The position numbers were made by a program, and so were the translations under genes. A stretch of 64,000 nt of DNA from NCBI RefSeq assembly GCF_900099785.1, contig NZ_FNDS01000003.1:248001-312000 (forward strand), given 5' to 3'. This DNA comes from Pseudomonas panipatensis (lineage in GTDB: Bacteria; Pseudomonadota; Gammaproteobacteria; Pseudomonadales; Pseudomonadaceae). The notes under the pieces were generated by a model, which was not told the DNA's origin, searched no databases, and was given only the letters and a program-made list of their open reading frames with translations. This document shows positions 41,506-52,500 of this stretch, in pieces (the first letter of the stretch is position 1; each line of letters starts with the position of its first letter).

Positions 41506-41877
41506 TCACAGATACGTCAGGTTCAGCAACAGCGGGCGGCCCGCCGCGCGCCCCTCGGTGTCGCGCAGCAACAGGCGTAGCGCGGCGCCGTTCAGCACCA
41601 CGCCGCCCTTGAGATCGAGGGGCCGGCCTTCGAGGTCGGTCACCTGGATTCGCGGCAACGGTGCCTGGCCCTGGGCCGGGCTCAGGTGCAGCGATACCGG
41701 GCTGCTGCAGCCTTGGACGGCGAGGCCGGTCGAGCGGGCGAGTGCCGGCGGCGAAAATTGGCTGGTGCGGCAGCCTGGCTCGACGACCAGTCCCTGGAAG
41801 CGCAACTCCTCCGCGCACAGGGGCAGGCTGAAGAGCAGGGACAGCAGCAGGGCAGAGGGGCGCAGGTCATCGCGCAT
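41506..41877 (-). CDS. Small secreted protein, possibly fimbrial-like
   Basis: 123 residues: signal peptide (LRPSALLLSLLFSLPLCA) then a mature chain with two Cys (PGCRTSQF, VQGCSSPVSL) and alternating strands ending in LLLNLTYL. The G-x-V-x-x-P-x-C start and terminal strand recall type 1 fimbrial subunits, but no usher or chaperone genes are nearby, so this is only a fold guess. ATG at 41877; an open frame extends 27 codons further but lacks signal character. An overlapping plus-strand open frame is judged a shadow. Confidence 0.65.
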   Translation of the reverse strand: MRDDLRPSALLLSLLFSLPLCAEELRFQGLVVEPGCRTSQFSPPALARSTGLAVQGCSSPVSLHLSPAQGQAPLPRIQVTDLEGRPLDLKGGVVLNGAALRLLLRDTEGRAAGRPLLLNLTYL

Positions 41878-42005
41878 GGCTGGATCTCCCGGAACAGGAC
41901 TCGGAGGCGTTCTATCCCGGTATCGGCAGAGGTCGCCGAGGCTGCAGTCGCCAGGCACGAAACTGCCGAATCGCCCTCAACCTTGAAGCTAAGTGCTTGA
42001 AGTGG

Positions 42006-42033
42006 TTGTAACTTACGCGCAAGCCGGTACAAT
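42006..42033 (+). promoter_or_regulatory. Promoter of the SRP RNA gene
   Basis: TTGTAA (42006-42011), 16-nt spacer, TACAAT (42028-42033). Transcription would begin near 42040, leaving a 5' leader of about 25 nt before the mature RNA, comparable with the RNase P-processed leader of E. coli 4.5S RNA. Confidence 0.7.
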
Positions 42034-42065
42034 GGCGCGGCTCGCTGATCTGGCGAGTTCTCAAT

Positions 42066-42177
42066 GGTGGCCCTGTCGGTCCCCCCGCAACGATTACCCG
42101 CTTACCTGGTCAGGTCCGGAAGGAAGCAGCCAAGGCGGGGACATTGTGTGCCGGGGTGTGGCTGGCGGGGCCGCCTC
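42066..42177 (+). ncRNA. ffs: 4.5S signal recognition particle RNA
   Basis: Scaffold of the bacterial SRP; binds Ffh and FtsY for co-translational membrane targeting. The universally conserved apical core is present as GGTCAGGTCCGGAAGGAAGC followed by AGCCAAGGC near 42108-42135. The ends pair (GGTGGCCC near 42066 with GGGGCCGCC near 42168-42176) to close the long hairpin. Length about 112 nt matches the small gammaproteobacterial form. A T-rich run (GTTTTTC near 42191) downstream may end the transcript. Confidence 0.95.
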
Positions 42178-42378
42178 CATTTCAGCCTCCCGTTTTTCTC
42201 CTGCCGCTGGCATGCGCCGCTTGCCGGTGCGCTTCTCGTTCGTCCGCTGTTACACGGGGCCATGCTGAGCCCGTGACGCCTTACATTCATTCGAAATAAT
42301 AAAGTTCGCGGAATCTAAAATTGAGATGGCGCTATTGGAATCAATAACGCCGGCAATGTTTTCTATTACTGTCGAATG

Positions 42379-42392
42379 TAGGAAATTTCCCA
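42379..42392. promoter_or_regulatory. RcsAB-box-like site 1 upstream of the regulator
   Basis: TAGGAAATTTCCCA, with a perfect core palindrome GGAAATTTCC; 11 of 14 positions agree with the palindrome found at bapA (TAGGAATATTCCTA). Confidence 0.5.
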
Positions 42393-42403
42393 TAATTAAT
42401 ATT

Positions 42404-42417
42404 TGGGAAAAATCCGA
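42404..42417. promoter_or_regulatory. RcsAB-box-like site 2 upstream of the regulator
   Basis: TGGGAAAAATCCGA, 10 of 14 matches to TAGGAATATTCCTA; its centre is 25 bp from site 1. It would lie about 45 bp upstream of a start driven by the TAGATT at 42443. Confidence 0.42.
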
Positions 42418-42501
42418 GCTGCCGAGCCATCGGGCATTCATTTAGATTGCTCGCCCGCGAGCGTTTAGTCTTCGTGGAGTTATTTTTTAGGTGAGGTTGA
42501 T

Positions 42502-43149
42502 TTGAAAAAGATCAAGATTGTTTTGGCGGACGATCATGCAGTGGTGTTGATGGGAGTGCGTGGAGTCCTGGAACGTCATCCCCAATATCAGGTCGCCTGC
42601 GAAGCGCGTTCGTCCGGCGAGTTGGTGAGTGCATTACAGCGTGAGGAGTTCGATATCGCCATTACCGACTTCAGCATGCCAGGCGATGAAGTCTATGGCG
42701 ATGGTGTCCGTTTCATTGGTTATCTGGTGCGTAATTTCCCTAAGGTGAAATTCCTCGTGTTCACCATGCTGTCCAATCGCTTGGTGCTGGACCGCTTGTT
42801 CGAGCTGGGCGTGGCCGGCGTGGTGCGCAAGGACGCCGGCATGGCGCAGTTGCTGTCTACCCTGGACGCCCTCGGCAAGGGCCGTTGCCTGGTCCGCTCG
42901 GGCTTTCGCAATGGCGAGGCCGAGGCCCGCGAAGGCGAGCTGCGGCGGCGCCTGGAGTCTCTCTCGGTCAAGGAATACGAGGTGTTGCGGCTGTTCGTCT
43001 CGGGCCTGCGCGTCAGCGATATCGCGCGTTTGCTCAAGCGCAGCGACAAGACCATCAGCGCGCAGAAGTCGTCGGCCAAGCGCCGGCTCGGCGTGAAAAC
43101 CGACCAGGAACTGCTGGCCTGCTGCCTGGAGGGGCATTTCTTCGATTGA
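42502..43149 (+). CDS. RcsB-like response regulator (orphan)
   Basis: 215-residue two-component response regulator. Receiver domain: acidic pair Asp10-Asp11 (VLADDHAVVLMG), phospho-acceptor Asp56 in ITDFSMPGDEVYGDG, a block strikingly like enterobacterial RcsB (LSMPGDKYGDG). C-terminal LuxR-type helix-turn-helix about 150-210: LSVKEYEVLRLFVSGLRV, IARLLKRSDKTISAQKSSA, RRLGVKTDQELL, again nearest RcsB. Start is TTG behind AGGTGAGG. No sensor kinase or phosphotransferase gene is adjacent. RcsB homologues in Pseudomonas (PA14 island) control fimbriae, so a surface-structure role fits the downstream giant adhesin. Confidence 0.92.
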   Translation: MKKIKIVLADDHAVVLMGVRGVLERHPQYQVACEARSSGELVSALQREEFDIAITDFSMPGDEVYGDGVRFIGYLVRNFPKVKFLVFTMLSNRLVLDRLFELGVAGVVRKDAGMAQLLSTLDALGKGRCLVRSGFRNGEAEAREGELRRRLESLSVKEYEVLRLFVSGLRVSDIARLLKRSDKTISAQKSSAKRRLGVKTDQELLACCLEGHFFD

Positions 43150-43312
43150 TGATCCTGGCGCGGACTGGCCTGGGCTACGCCAAGCGCTGGCCAGCGGCGC
43201 TTCCCTCGATGCAGCGGGCTGAACGGCTCGCTGTTCCTTGATCGATCCCCAATATCCGGCGCCGGCGTTTCCTCTCTTTTACTCGCAATGAGTCATTGAC
43301 GTTCTATTCGTC

Positions 43313-43326
43313 TGGGAATTTTCCGA
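43313..43326. promoter_or_regulatory. RcsAB-box-like site, distal, bapA promoter
   Basis: TGGGAATTTTCCGA, 11 of 14 matches to TAGGAATATTCCTA; centre 47 bp upstream of the proximal palindrome. Confidence 0.48.
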
Positions 43327-43357
43327 TCAAGCAGCGGAAAACATCTTTCGGGCTCCC

Positions 43358-43375
43358 TTTAGGAATATTCCTAAA
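43358..43375. promoter_or_regulatory. Perfect RcsAB-box-like palindrome, bapA promoter
   Basis: TTTAGGAATATTCCTAAA is a perfect 18-bp palindrome. Its central 14 bases differ from the enterobacterial RcsAB box (TAAGAATATTCCTA) at one position. It is directly upstream of a possible -35 region. Confidence 0.68.
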
Positions 43376-43551
43376 TTTTTCAATCCGGCCACTTTGTATC
43401 CTCCCCGCCCATCGAGACCTACGTCTGTATTCCAGTCATTTCATCTGGTTCGGACATGCGGTTGAAGCATGAGTTTCGATGCTCAGAGTCCAGCGTTTCA
43501 TCAGCTGAATGGCTTGTAAAAAACATCAGTAGCAATTGGCAGGAGTTATAT

Positions 43552-46500
43552 ATGGCCGCAATTCAATTGATTGCGAAGAGTACGGGGCAAGTGACGGATG
43601 TCAGTGGCAACAATCTGTTGTCTCTGGCTCGTCCGAGCGTTGTCAAGATCGCTGTTAGTCCGGACAACGTGAAGTCCATCAGCCGTAATGGCGACAGCAT
43701 GGTGATCCACCTGAAGAATGGTGAAGTCATCACCATCAACAACTTCTTCCATGTCGTCGATGGCGTGCGCAACGACCTGGTGATGGAGGATTCCAATCAT
43801 CAGCTGTGGCTGGCCGACTACTCCGAACCGTGGACAGGTGCCAATCTGCACGAGCTGGACTCCATCGACACCCTGGTCGCCGAGCAATCCAGCGACCACA
43901 ACCCCGTACTCGGCCTGCTGGTGCCGGCCGCCGGCCTCGGCGCCATCGGTATCGGCAACTACCTCTCGGCCCACGGCGGCGGTGGCGGCGGCAATGACCG
44001 CGGCACCCCCCCTGGCGAAGTACCCGCCAAGCCGGAAATCCTCTTCAACAACCTGCAGGGCCTGACCGGCAAGGGCGAGCCGGGCAGCACCATCACCCTG
44101 ACCAAGCCGGACGGCAGCACTGTCACCACCACCACTGCTGGCGATGGCACCTGGCACTTCAACCCGAACCCGCTGGACAATGGCACCGCCGGCACCGTCA
44201 CCGCCTCCAATGGCAACGGCACCAGCGAGCCGGTCAGCACCGGCCCGGCCGATCTGGTTCCGCCGCACGATCCGCATGTCACCCAGAACAATGGCGATGG
44301 CCTGGCCGGCACCGGCGAGGCGGGCGACACCATCACCCTGACCAAGCCGGATGGCAGCACCGTGACCACCACGGTTGATCAGAACGGCAACTGGAAATTC
44401 CCCGAGAACCCGCTGGGCAACGGTGAGACCGGCACCCTGGTCGAGACCGACCCGGCTGGCAACAGCAGCGGCAACGTCAGCACCGGCGTGGCCGACACCA
44501 TTGACCCGCTGCCGCCGACCGTCGACCACAACAACGGTTCCGGCCTGGGCGGCACCGGCGAGCCGGGCGGCACCATCACCGTCACCAAGCCCGATGGCTC
44601 CACCGTGACCACCACCGTGGACGGCAACGGCAACTGGAACCTGCCGGACAACCCGCTGGGCAACGGCGAGAGCGGCACCGTCACCGTGACCGACCCGGCC
44701 GGCAACGTCAGCGGCGAGACCCCCACCGGTCCGGCCGACCTGCTGCCGCCGAAGCCGCCGCTGGGCGACGCAAGCCTGACCCTGATCGATAACGTGGCGC
44801 CGATCACCGGTACCATCGAGCGTGGCAACAAGACCAACGACACCCAGCCGGAATTCAAAGGCAAGGTGGTCGACGCCAACGACGCCAAGACCGTCAATGT
44901 CTACGACAACGGCGTCCTGATCGGCAGCACCTCGGTCAACGCCGATGGCACCTGGTCCTTCACCCCCGATGCGGCGCACACGCTGAGCGAAGGCAACCAT
45001 GACTTCCAGGCCGCCACCGTCGATGCCGCTGGCAACGTCAGCAGCAAGACCGCTGACTGGAACTTCATCGTCGATACCCAAGGGCCGATCGATCCGCTCA
45101 ATCCGGACTTCCTGAAAACCCTGCAACTGATCGACAACGTCGGCCTGATCACCGGTCCGATCGCCAAGGGCGGCGTGACCGACGACACCCAGCCGGAACT
45201 CAAGGGCGAACTCGGCCCGAACCCAGATGCCGTCTCCGTCAAGGTCTTCGACAACGGCACCCTGCTGGGCACCGCCACGGTCGGTACCGACGGCAAGTGG
45301 TCCTTCACCCCGGACGACGCGCACAAGCTGGCCGAAGGCAGCCACAACCTCCAGGTCATCCTGGTCGATGGCGCCGGTAACGAAAGCAAGCTCAGCGACG
45401 GCTGGGACTTCAGCGTCGACACCACCGCGCCGCCGCCGCTGCCGACCGACCCGAAATTCTACGACCTGTACGATGACGTCGGTCTAGTGGTCGGCACCAT
45501 CACCATGGGTAGCACCACCGACGACGCCAACCCGGAATACAAGGGCACCGGCGTTACCAGTCAGGACGTCAAGTACATCGCCGTCTTCGACGGTGACAAG
45601 CTGCTGGGCACCACCACCGTGAACGGGAAGGGCGAGTGGTCCTTCACCCCGAGCACCGCGCTGGCTGTCGGCGACCACGTCTTCACCGCCCGAGCCGTGG
45701 ATGCCGCCGGCAACCTCAGCGCCCCGTCGCCGGCGTGGAACTTCAACGTCGACGTCAATGCGCCGGCCGCGCCTTCGATCCAGACCATCGTGGACGACGA
45801 AGGCAGCGTGCATAACCTGCAGCCGGGCGACCGCACCAACGACAAAACCCCGACCGTCAACGGCACCGCCGAGGCTGGCAGCCTGGTGACCGTCTATGCC
45901 AACGGCCAGGCCGTCGGCAGCGCTATCGCCGACAGCACTGGCAAGTGGGCCATCACCACCAGCCCGCTGGGCAGCGACGACACCTACGCCATCACCGCCC
46001 AGGCGAAAGACGCCGCTGGCCAGAACAGCCTGCCGTCCGGCGCCTTCGAACTCATCCTCGACACCACCGCACCGGCCAAGCCGGACGTGGCCGCGGCCTA
46101 CGACAATGTCGGCAGCACCGGCGCCATCGCCGCCGGCAGCACCACCGACGACGCCCAGCCGACCTTCTCCGGCAAGACCGAGCCGGATGCCATCGTCACC
46201 ATCAAGGACGGCGCCACCGTTCTCGGCAGCGTGAGCGCCGACTCCAGTGGCAACTGGTCGTTCACCCCGAGCCAACCGCTGGGCAACGGCGACCACAGCA
46301 TCACCACCACGGTCACCGATACCGCCGGCAACACCAGCGCGCCGAGCGATGCCCTGCCGTTCAGCGTCGATTCCACCCTGGTCATCGTCAGCATCATCGC
46401 TGCCAAGGATAACGTCGGTGGCATACAGACCGACGTGACCGACAACGGCGTGACCGACGACAAGACCCCGACCCTGTTCGGTACCGCCAATCCGGGTGCC

Positions 46501-49500
46501 CTGGTCACCCTCTATGCCGATGGCGGCAGCGTGGCCATTGGCAGCGTCACCGCCAGCTCGGCCGGCACCTGGGAATTCACCCTGCCGGATCAGAGCGGCG
46601 GCCTGCACCAGTACTCCGCCGTGGCCAAGAACGCCGCCGGCAACGTCGGCAATGCCAGCTTCAGCCTCAATGTCGACCTCACCGCGCCGAACGTTCCGGG
46701 CTCCGTGGTCATCACCGACAACGTCGGCGAACCGGGCGACGGCTCGACTGCCCTGGGCAACGGCGCGTCCACCAACGACACCGCACCGGTGATCAGCGGC
46801 AGCGGCGCCACCCCGGATGACGTCATCACCATCTACGACGGCGCCAAACCGCTCGGCAGCGTCACCGTGGACGGCAACGGCAACTGGTCGTACAAGCCGG
46901 AATCCCCGCTGGCGGAAACCGAGCACCCGATCAGCGTGACCGCCACCGACCCGGCCGGCAATGAAAGTGCCCCCAGCCCGGTCATCACCATCACCGTCGA
47001 TACCACTCCGCCGGGCCCGATGAGCAGCCTGCACCTGATCGACAATGTGGCGCCACAAACCGGCGAAATCGCCCATGACGGCAAGACCAACGACCTGAGC
47101 CCGACCTTCGAGGGCCAACTGGCCGCGGGCGATGCCGCCTACGTCAATGTCTATGACAATGGCAAGCTGATCGGCAGTACCGTGGTCAATGCCAATGGCA
47201 CCTGGAGCTTCACCCCGTCCAGCGATCTGAGCGAGGGCAGTCACGACTTCCAGGCGCAGGCCGTGGATGCAGCCGGCAACGTCGGCGCCAAGACGGCGGA
47301 CTGGAACTTCAGCGTCGACACCACCCCGCCGATCGAGCCGAAACCGTGGGATCCGACAAAGCCAGAGCAACTGAACCTGATCGACGATGTCGGCACCATC
47401 ACCGGCACCATCGCCCATGGCGGCGTGACCGATGACAATCAGCCGCAGTTCAAGGGCACCCTGGACAGCGTCGGCGACGTGGTCAAGGTCAATGTCTATG
47501 ACAACGGCACGCTGCTCGGCAGCGCCAGCGTCAATGCCGACGGCACCTGGAGCTTCACCCCGTCCACGCCGCTGGCCGAGGGCGCGCACAACTTCCAGGC
47601 CGTCACCGTGGATGGCGCCGGCAACGAAAGCGCCAAGACGGCGGACTGGAACTTCACCGTCGACACCACCCCCCCGGGCGTACTGCCGCAGGGCCCGAAC
47701 TCGCTGAACCTGATCGACGATGTTGGCGCCATCACCGGTCCGATCGCCCATGGCGGCCTGACCGACGACTCCAAGCCGGAGTTCAAGGGCACTGGCGCGC
47801 CGGCCGATGCCGTGTTGGTCAACATCTACGACAACGGCACCCTGATCGGCAGCGCCACCGTCAGCAATGGCGCGTGGACCTTCACCCCGGATACTCCGCT
47901 GCAAGGCAAGGACCACAACTTCCAGGCCGCCGCCGTGGATGCCGCCGGTAACGAGGGCGCCAAGACCGACGACTGGAACTTCTCCCTGCTGGTCAATCCG
48001 CCGGCCGCGCCCGCGCTCAAGCAAGTCAGCGACGACTTCGGCCCGATCACCAGCGATAACCTGCAACCGGGCCAGCACACCGACGACCGTACGCCGACCA
48101 TCAGCGGTACCGCCGAGGCGAATACCGTGGTCACCGTCTTCGTCAACGACACCGCCGTGGGCAGCGTCGCCGTGGGCACCGATGGCACCTGGAGCATCAC
48201 CACCAGCGACCTGGGCAGCGATGGCGTGAAGACCATCACCGCGCAAGCCGTGGATGCCGCCGGCCAGCCGAGCGCCAAGACCGGCGGTTTCGATATCGTT
48301 CTCGACACCACCGCGCCGGCCAAACCGGCCCAGCCGTCGATCGACGACAACGTCGGCGCCGTCACCGGCCCGGTCAGCAATGGCGTGACCGACGACACCA
48401 CCCCGACCCTCAGCGGCAAGACCGAGCCGGGCGCCATCGTCACCATCAAGGATGGCAGCGATGTACTGGGCAGCGTGGCCGCCGACAGCAATGGCGACTG
48501 GTCGTTCACCCCGAGCGCGCCGCTGGCCGAAGGCGACCACAGCATCACCACCGTGGTCACCGACGCCGCCGGCAATGCCAGCGCGCCGAGCGATGCGCTG
48601 CCGCTGGTGATCAACACCCAGCCGGTCAGCGTCACGGTCACCTATGCCAAGGACGATGTCGGCAGCCAGCAGGGCAACCTGCTGAACAACGCCGTGACCG
48701 ACGACAAGACTCCGACCCTGGTGGGTACCGCCACCGCCAAGGCCGTGGTCACCGTCATGGAAGGGGCGACCGTTCTCGGTTCCACCATTGCCGACGATTC
48801 CGGCAACTGGACCCTGGCACTGCCGACCCAGACCGACGGCGCGCACAGCTACAGCGTGACCGCCAGCAACGGCGCCAACAGCGCCAACGCCAGCTTCGCC
48901 CTGACCGTCGACAGCCTCGCCCCGAGCAAGCCGGGCGCGATCACCGTCACCGATGACCAGGGTGCCGTCACCGGCCCGGTCACCAATGGCGTGACCGACG
49001 ACTCCACGCCGACCCTCAGCGGCAAGACCGAGCCGGATGCCATCGTCACCATCAAGGACAACGGCACCGTGCTCGGCACCGCCGTCGCCGACAGCAATGG
49101 CGACTGGACGTTCACCCCGTCGCAGGCGCTGCCCGATGGCGACCACAGCATCAGCGTGACCGCCACCGACAAGGCCGGCAACGTCAGCGAGCCGAGCGAT
49201 GCCGTGGCGATCAAGGTGGATACCAGCAACGTCATGGTCAGCATCGACTATGCCGTCGACAACGTCGGTGTCACCGAAAATCTCATCAACAACGCCCTGA
49301 CCAACGACGCCACCCCGACCCTGTTCGGCAAGGCCCTGGCCGGTGCCGTGGTCACCATCAGCGTGAAGGGCGGCGCCGCCATCGGCACCGCCATCGCCGA
49401 TGCCTCGGGCAACTGGAGCTTCGAGCTGCCGGCCCAGGCCGATGGCGCGCACAGCTACAGCGCCAGCGTGAGCAACGGCGCCAACAGCGACAGCGCTGAC

Positions 49501-52500
49501 TTCAGCCTGAACATCGACACCGTTGCGCCGAGCAAACCGGCGGTCGTGGCGGCCAACGATGACCAGGGCAAGGTCCAGGGCAGCATTGCCGCGGGCAGCA
49601 CCACCGACGACGCTCTGCCGGTGCTTTCCGGCAAGACCGAAGCCGGCGCCACTGTCACCATCAAGGACAACGGCACCGTGCTGGGCACCGCCCTCGCCGA
49701 CAGCAATGGCGACTGGACGTTCACCCCGAGCGCATCGCTGGCCGACGGTCCCCATAGCATCACCAGCGTGGTCACCGACAAGGCCGGCAACGCCAGCGCG
49801 CCGAGCGATGCGTTGGCCTTCGTGGTCGACACCCTCCCGGTCAGCGTCAGCGTCATCAACGCCAAGGACGATGTCGGCAGCAAGAAGGATCCCCTGTCCG
49901 ACAAGGCCGTCACCGACGATCAGACCCCGACCCTGGTCGGCACCGCCAGCGCGGGCGCCGTGGTCAGCATCTATATCGACGGTGCCGCCAGCCCCGTGGG
50001 CAGCGTTATCGCCAGCAGCTCGGGCACCTGGGAGTTCACCCTGCCGAACCAGGCCGATGGCGTACACAACTACAGCGTGGTGGCGAAGAATGCCGCCGGT
50101 AACGAGGCCAATACCACCTTCGGCCTGACCGTCGACACCCAAGCTCCGTCCGCGCCGGGCTCCATCACGGTGACCGACAACGTCGGCAACCCGCAGGGCA
50201 GCCTGAGCAATGGCCAGTCCACCGACGACACCACCCCGGTGATCAGCGGCAGCGGCGCCACCCCGGGCGACGTCATCACCATCTACGACAACGGCGGCAA
50301 ACTCGGCAGCGTGTCTGTCGATGGCAACGGTAACTGGAGCTACAAGCCGGGCACCGAGCTGAACGAGGGCGACCACGCGCTGAGCGCCACCGCTACCGAT
50401 CCGGCGGGCAACGAAAGCGTCCAGGGACCGGTCATCAGCATCACCGTCGACACCACCGCGCCGGGCGCCATTGGCAACCTCGACCTGATCGACGATGTCG
50501 GCACCATCCGGGGCACCATCGCCCATGACGGCCAGACCGACGACGCCCGCCCCGTGTTCAGCGGCAAGCTGGCCGCTGGCGAAGCGACCTACGTCAATGT
50601 CTACGACGGCGTTACCCTGCTTGGCACCGCCAGCGTCGCCGCGGATGGCAACTGGACCTTCGACTCGCCGCTGCTGCAAGCCGGCGCGCATAACTTCACG
50701 GCCGAGGCCGTGGACGCTGCCGGTAACCTCGGGACCAAGACCGCCGACTGGAAGTTCTCGGTCGTGGATTCAAGCGGTATGCCGAATGCCCCGGCGGTCA
50801 ATGCCGTCAGCGATAACCAGGGCAGCGTCACCGGCAACCTGCAGAAGGGCGACGCCACCGATGACCGCAGCCTGACCGTCAGCGGCACCTCCGAACAGGG
50901 CAACACCGTGTACCTGTATGTCGGTGGCACCGAAGTGGGCAGCGCGCTCGTCGACAACACCGGCAAGTGGAGCATCGAAACCGGTGACCTGGGCGCCGAT
51001 GGCGTGAAGAACATCACCGCCAAGGCGGTCAACCCTGTTGGCCAGGTCAGCCCGGAAACCGGCATCTATGACGTGGTGCTCGACACCACCGCACCGGCCA
51101 AGCCGGGCGCGGTCAGCGCACGGGATGACGTCGGCAACGCCACTGGCCCCATCAGCGCCGGCAGCACCACCGACGACGCCCAGCCGACCTTCAGCGGCAG
51201 CGCCGCCGAACCGGGCGCCACCGTCACCATTCTCGATGGCACCACGGTACTGGGCACCGCCCAGGTGGCCGCGGACGGCACCTGGAGCTTCACCCCGGCG
51301 GACAAGCTGGGCGATGGCCCGCACAGCATCAGCACCACCCTGACCGACCCGGCTGGCAACACCAGCGCGGCCAGCGATGCGCTGAGCTTCACCGTCGATA
51401 CCTCGAAGGTGGTGGTCAGCATCGTCAATGCCATCGACGATGCCGGAAGCATCAAAGGCAATGTCCCCACCAACGGCAGCACCGACGACACCACCCCGAG
51501 CCTGATCGGCACCGCGACCGCCAACGCGCTCGTCACCATCAAGGAAGGCAGCACGGTGATCGGCAGCGTCGTCGCCGACGCGTCCGGCAACTGGCGTTAC
51601 GACCTGCCGACCCAGAGCGAAGCCACGCACACCTATACCGCCGTGGCCAAGAACCTGGCCGGTACCGAGGGCAGCGCGGACTTCACCCTGACCGTCGACA
51701 CCACCCCGCCGCCGGTGCCGGTCATCACCCAGGTCAAGGACGATGTCGGCCTCTACACCGCCGACCTGAGCTCTGGCGCCTACACCGACGACCAGACCCC
51801 GACCCTGTACGGCACCAGCGCCAACGAAGGCGATCTGATCAAGATCTACGACAACGGCAAGCTGCTCGGCAGCGTCGTGGCGGGTACTGGCGGCGCCTGG
51901 AACTGGAACGGCACCACCGACACCGAGAAACTCAGCGAAGGCGACCACCAGCTCAGCGTGACCGCCACCGACAAGGTGGGTAATGAGAGCCAGCCGAGCC
52001 CGGTGTTCGACGTCAAGGTGGATATCACCGCGCCGGGCGAGATCACCAACCTGCAACTGCTGGACGACGTTGGGTCGAAAACCGGCTCCATCAGCGGCGA
52101 CAACACCATTACCGACGACGCCAGGCCTGTCTATAGCGGCCATGTCGATGGCGATGCGGTCCTGGTTCGTATCTACGACAAGAACGAACTCATCGGCACG
52201 GCTGCCGTCGATGCCTCGGGCAACTGGAGCTTCACGCCAGGTGTGCCGCTACCGATGGGCGACCGTAGCTTCCAGGCGCAGGCCGTGGATGCCGCCGGCA
52301 ACGTCGGCAAGCTCACCGACCCCTGGAACTTCAATGTCGACCCCGGTAAACCCAAGGTACCGACCATCACCAACGTGTGGGATGACTTTGGTCCGGAAAA
52401 AGGCTACCTGCAGAAGACAGACATCACCGACGACACCACCCTGACCCTGACCGGTACCGGCAGCGCCGGCGCCACCCTGCTGCTCTACGCGTGCCTGAGT

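Larger units (their letters stand above)
42178..42501. promoter_or_regulatory. AT-rich promoter region of the RcsB-like regulator
   Basis: 324 bp, markedly AT-rich from about 42280 to 42480 in a GC-rich genome. Contains two RcsAB-box-like palindromes (listed) and a -10-like TAGATT at 42443-42448. No coding sequence recognised. Confidence 0.55.
43150..43551. promoter_or_regulatory. Regulatory region of the giant adhesin gene
   Basis: 402 bp, AT-richer than the flanks. Contains two RcsAB-box-like palindromes (43313-43326 and 43358-43375) and a -10-like TATCCT at 43397-43402, which would place the second box at about -42. Upstream in-frame codons from 43456 are open, but the RBS AGGAG at 43541 belongs to the ATG at 43552. 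Confidence 0.6.

Noticed and set aside
41558-41986. Plus-strand open frame opposite the small secreted protein
   Set aside because: Arg/Ser-rich without motif or RBS; the minus-strand product has a signal peptide.
42280-42500. Riboswitch or second small RNA in the AT-rich gap after ffs
   Set aside because: No recognisable conserved core or terminator; the palindromes fit DNA-binding sites better.
43456-43551. N-terminal extension of the adhesin by 32 codons
   Set aside because: No RBS before 43456, no similarity to the BapA prefix; AGGAG precedes ATG 43552.
45484-50691. 1735-residue minus-strand open frame
   Set aside because: Same reason: shadow of the Ig-like repeats, with repetitive low-information sequence.
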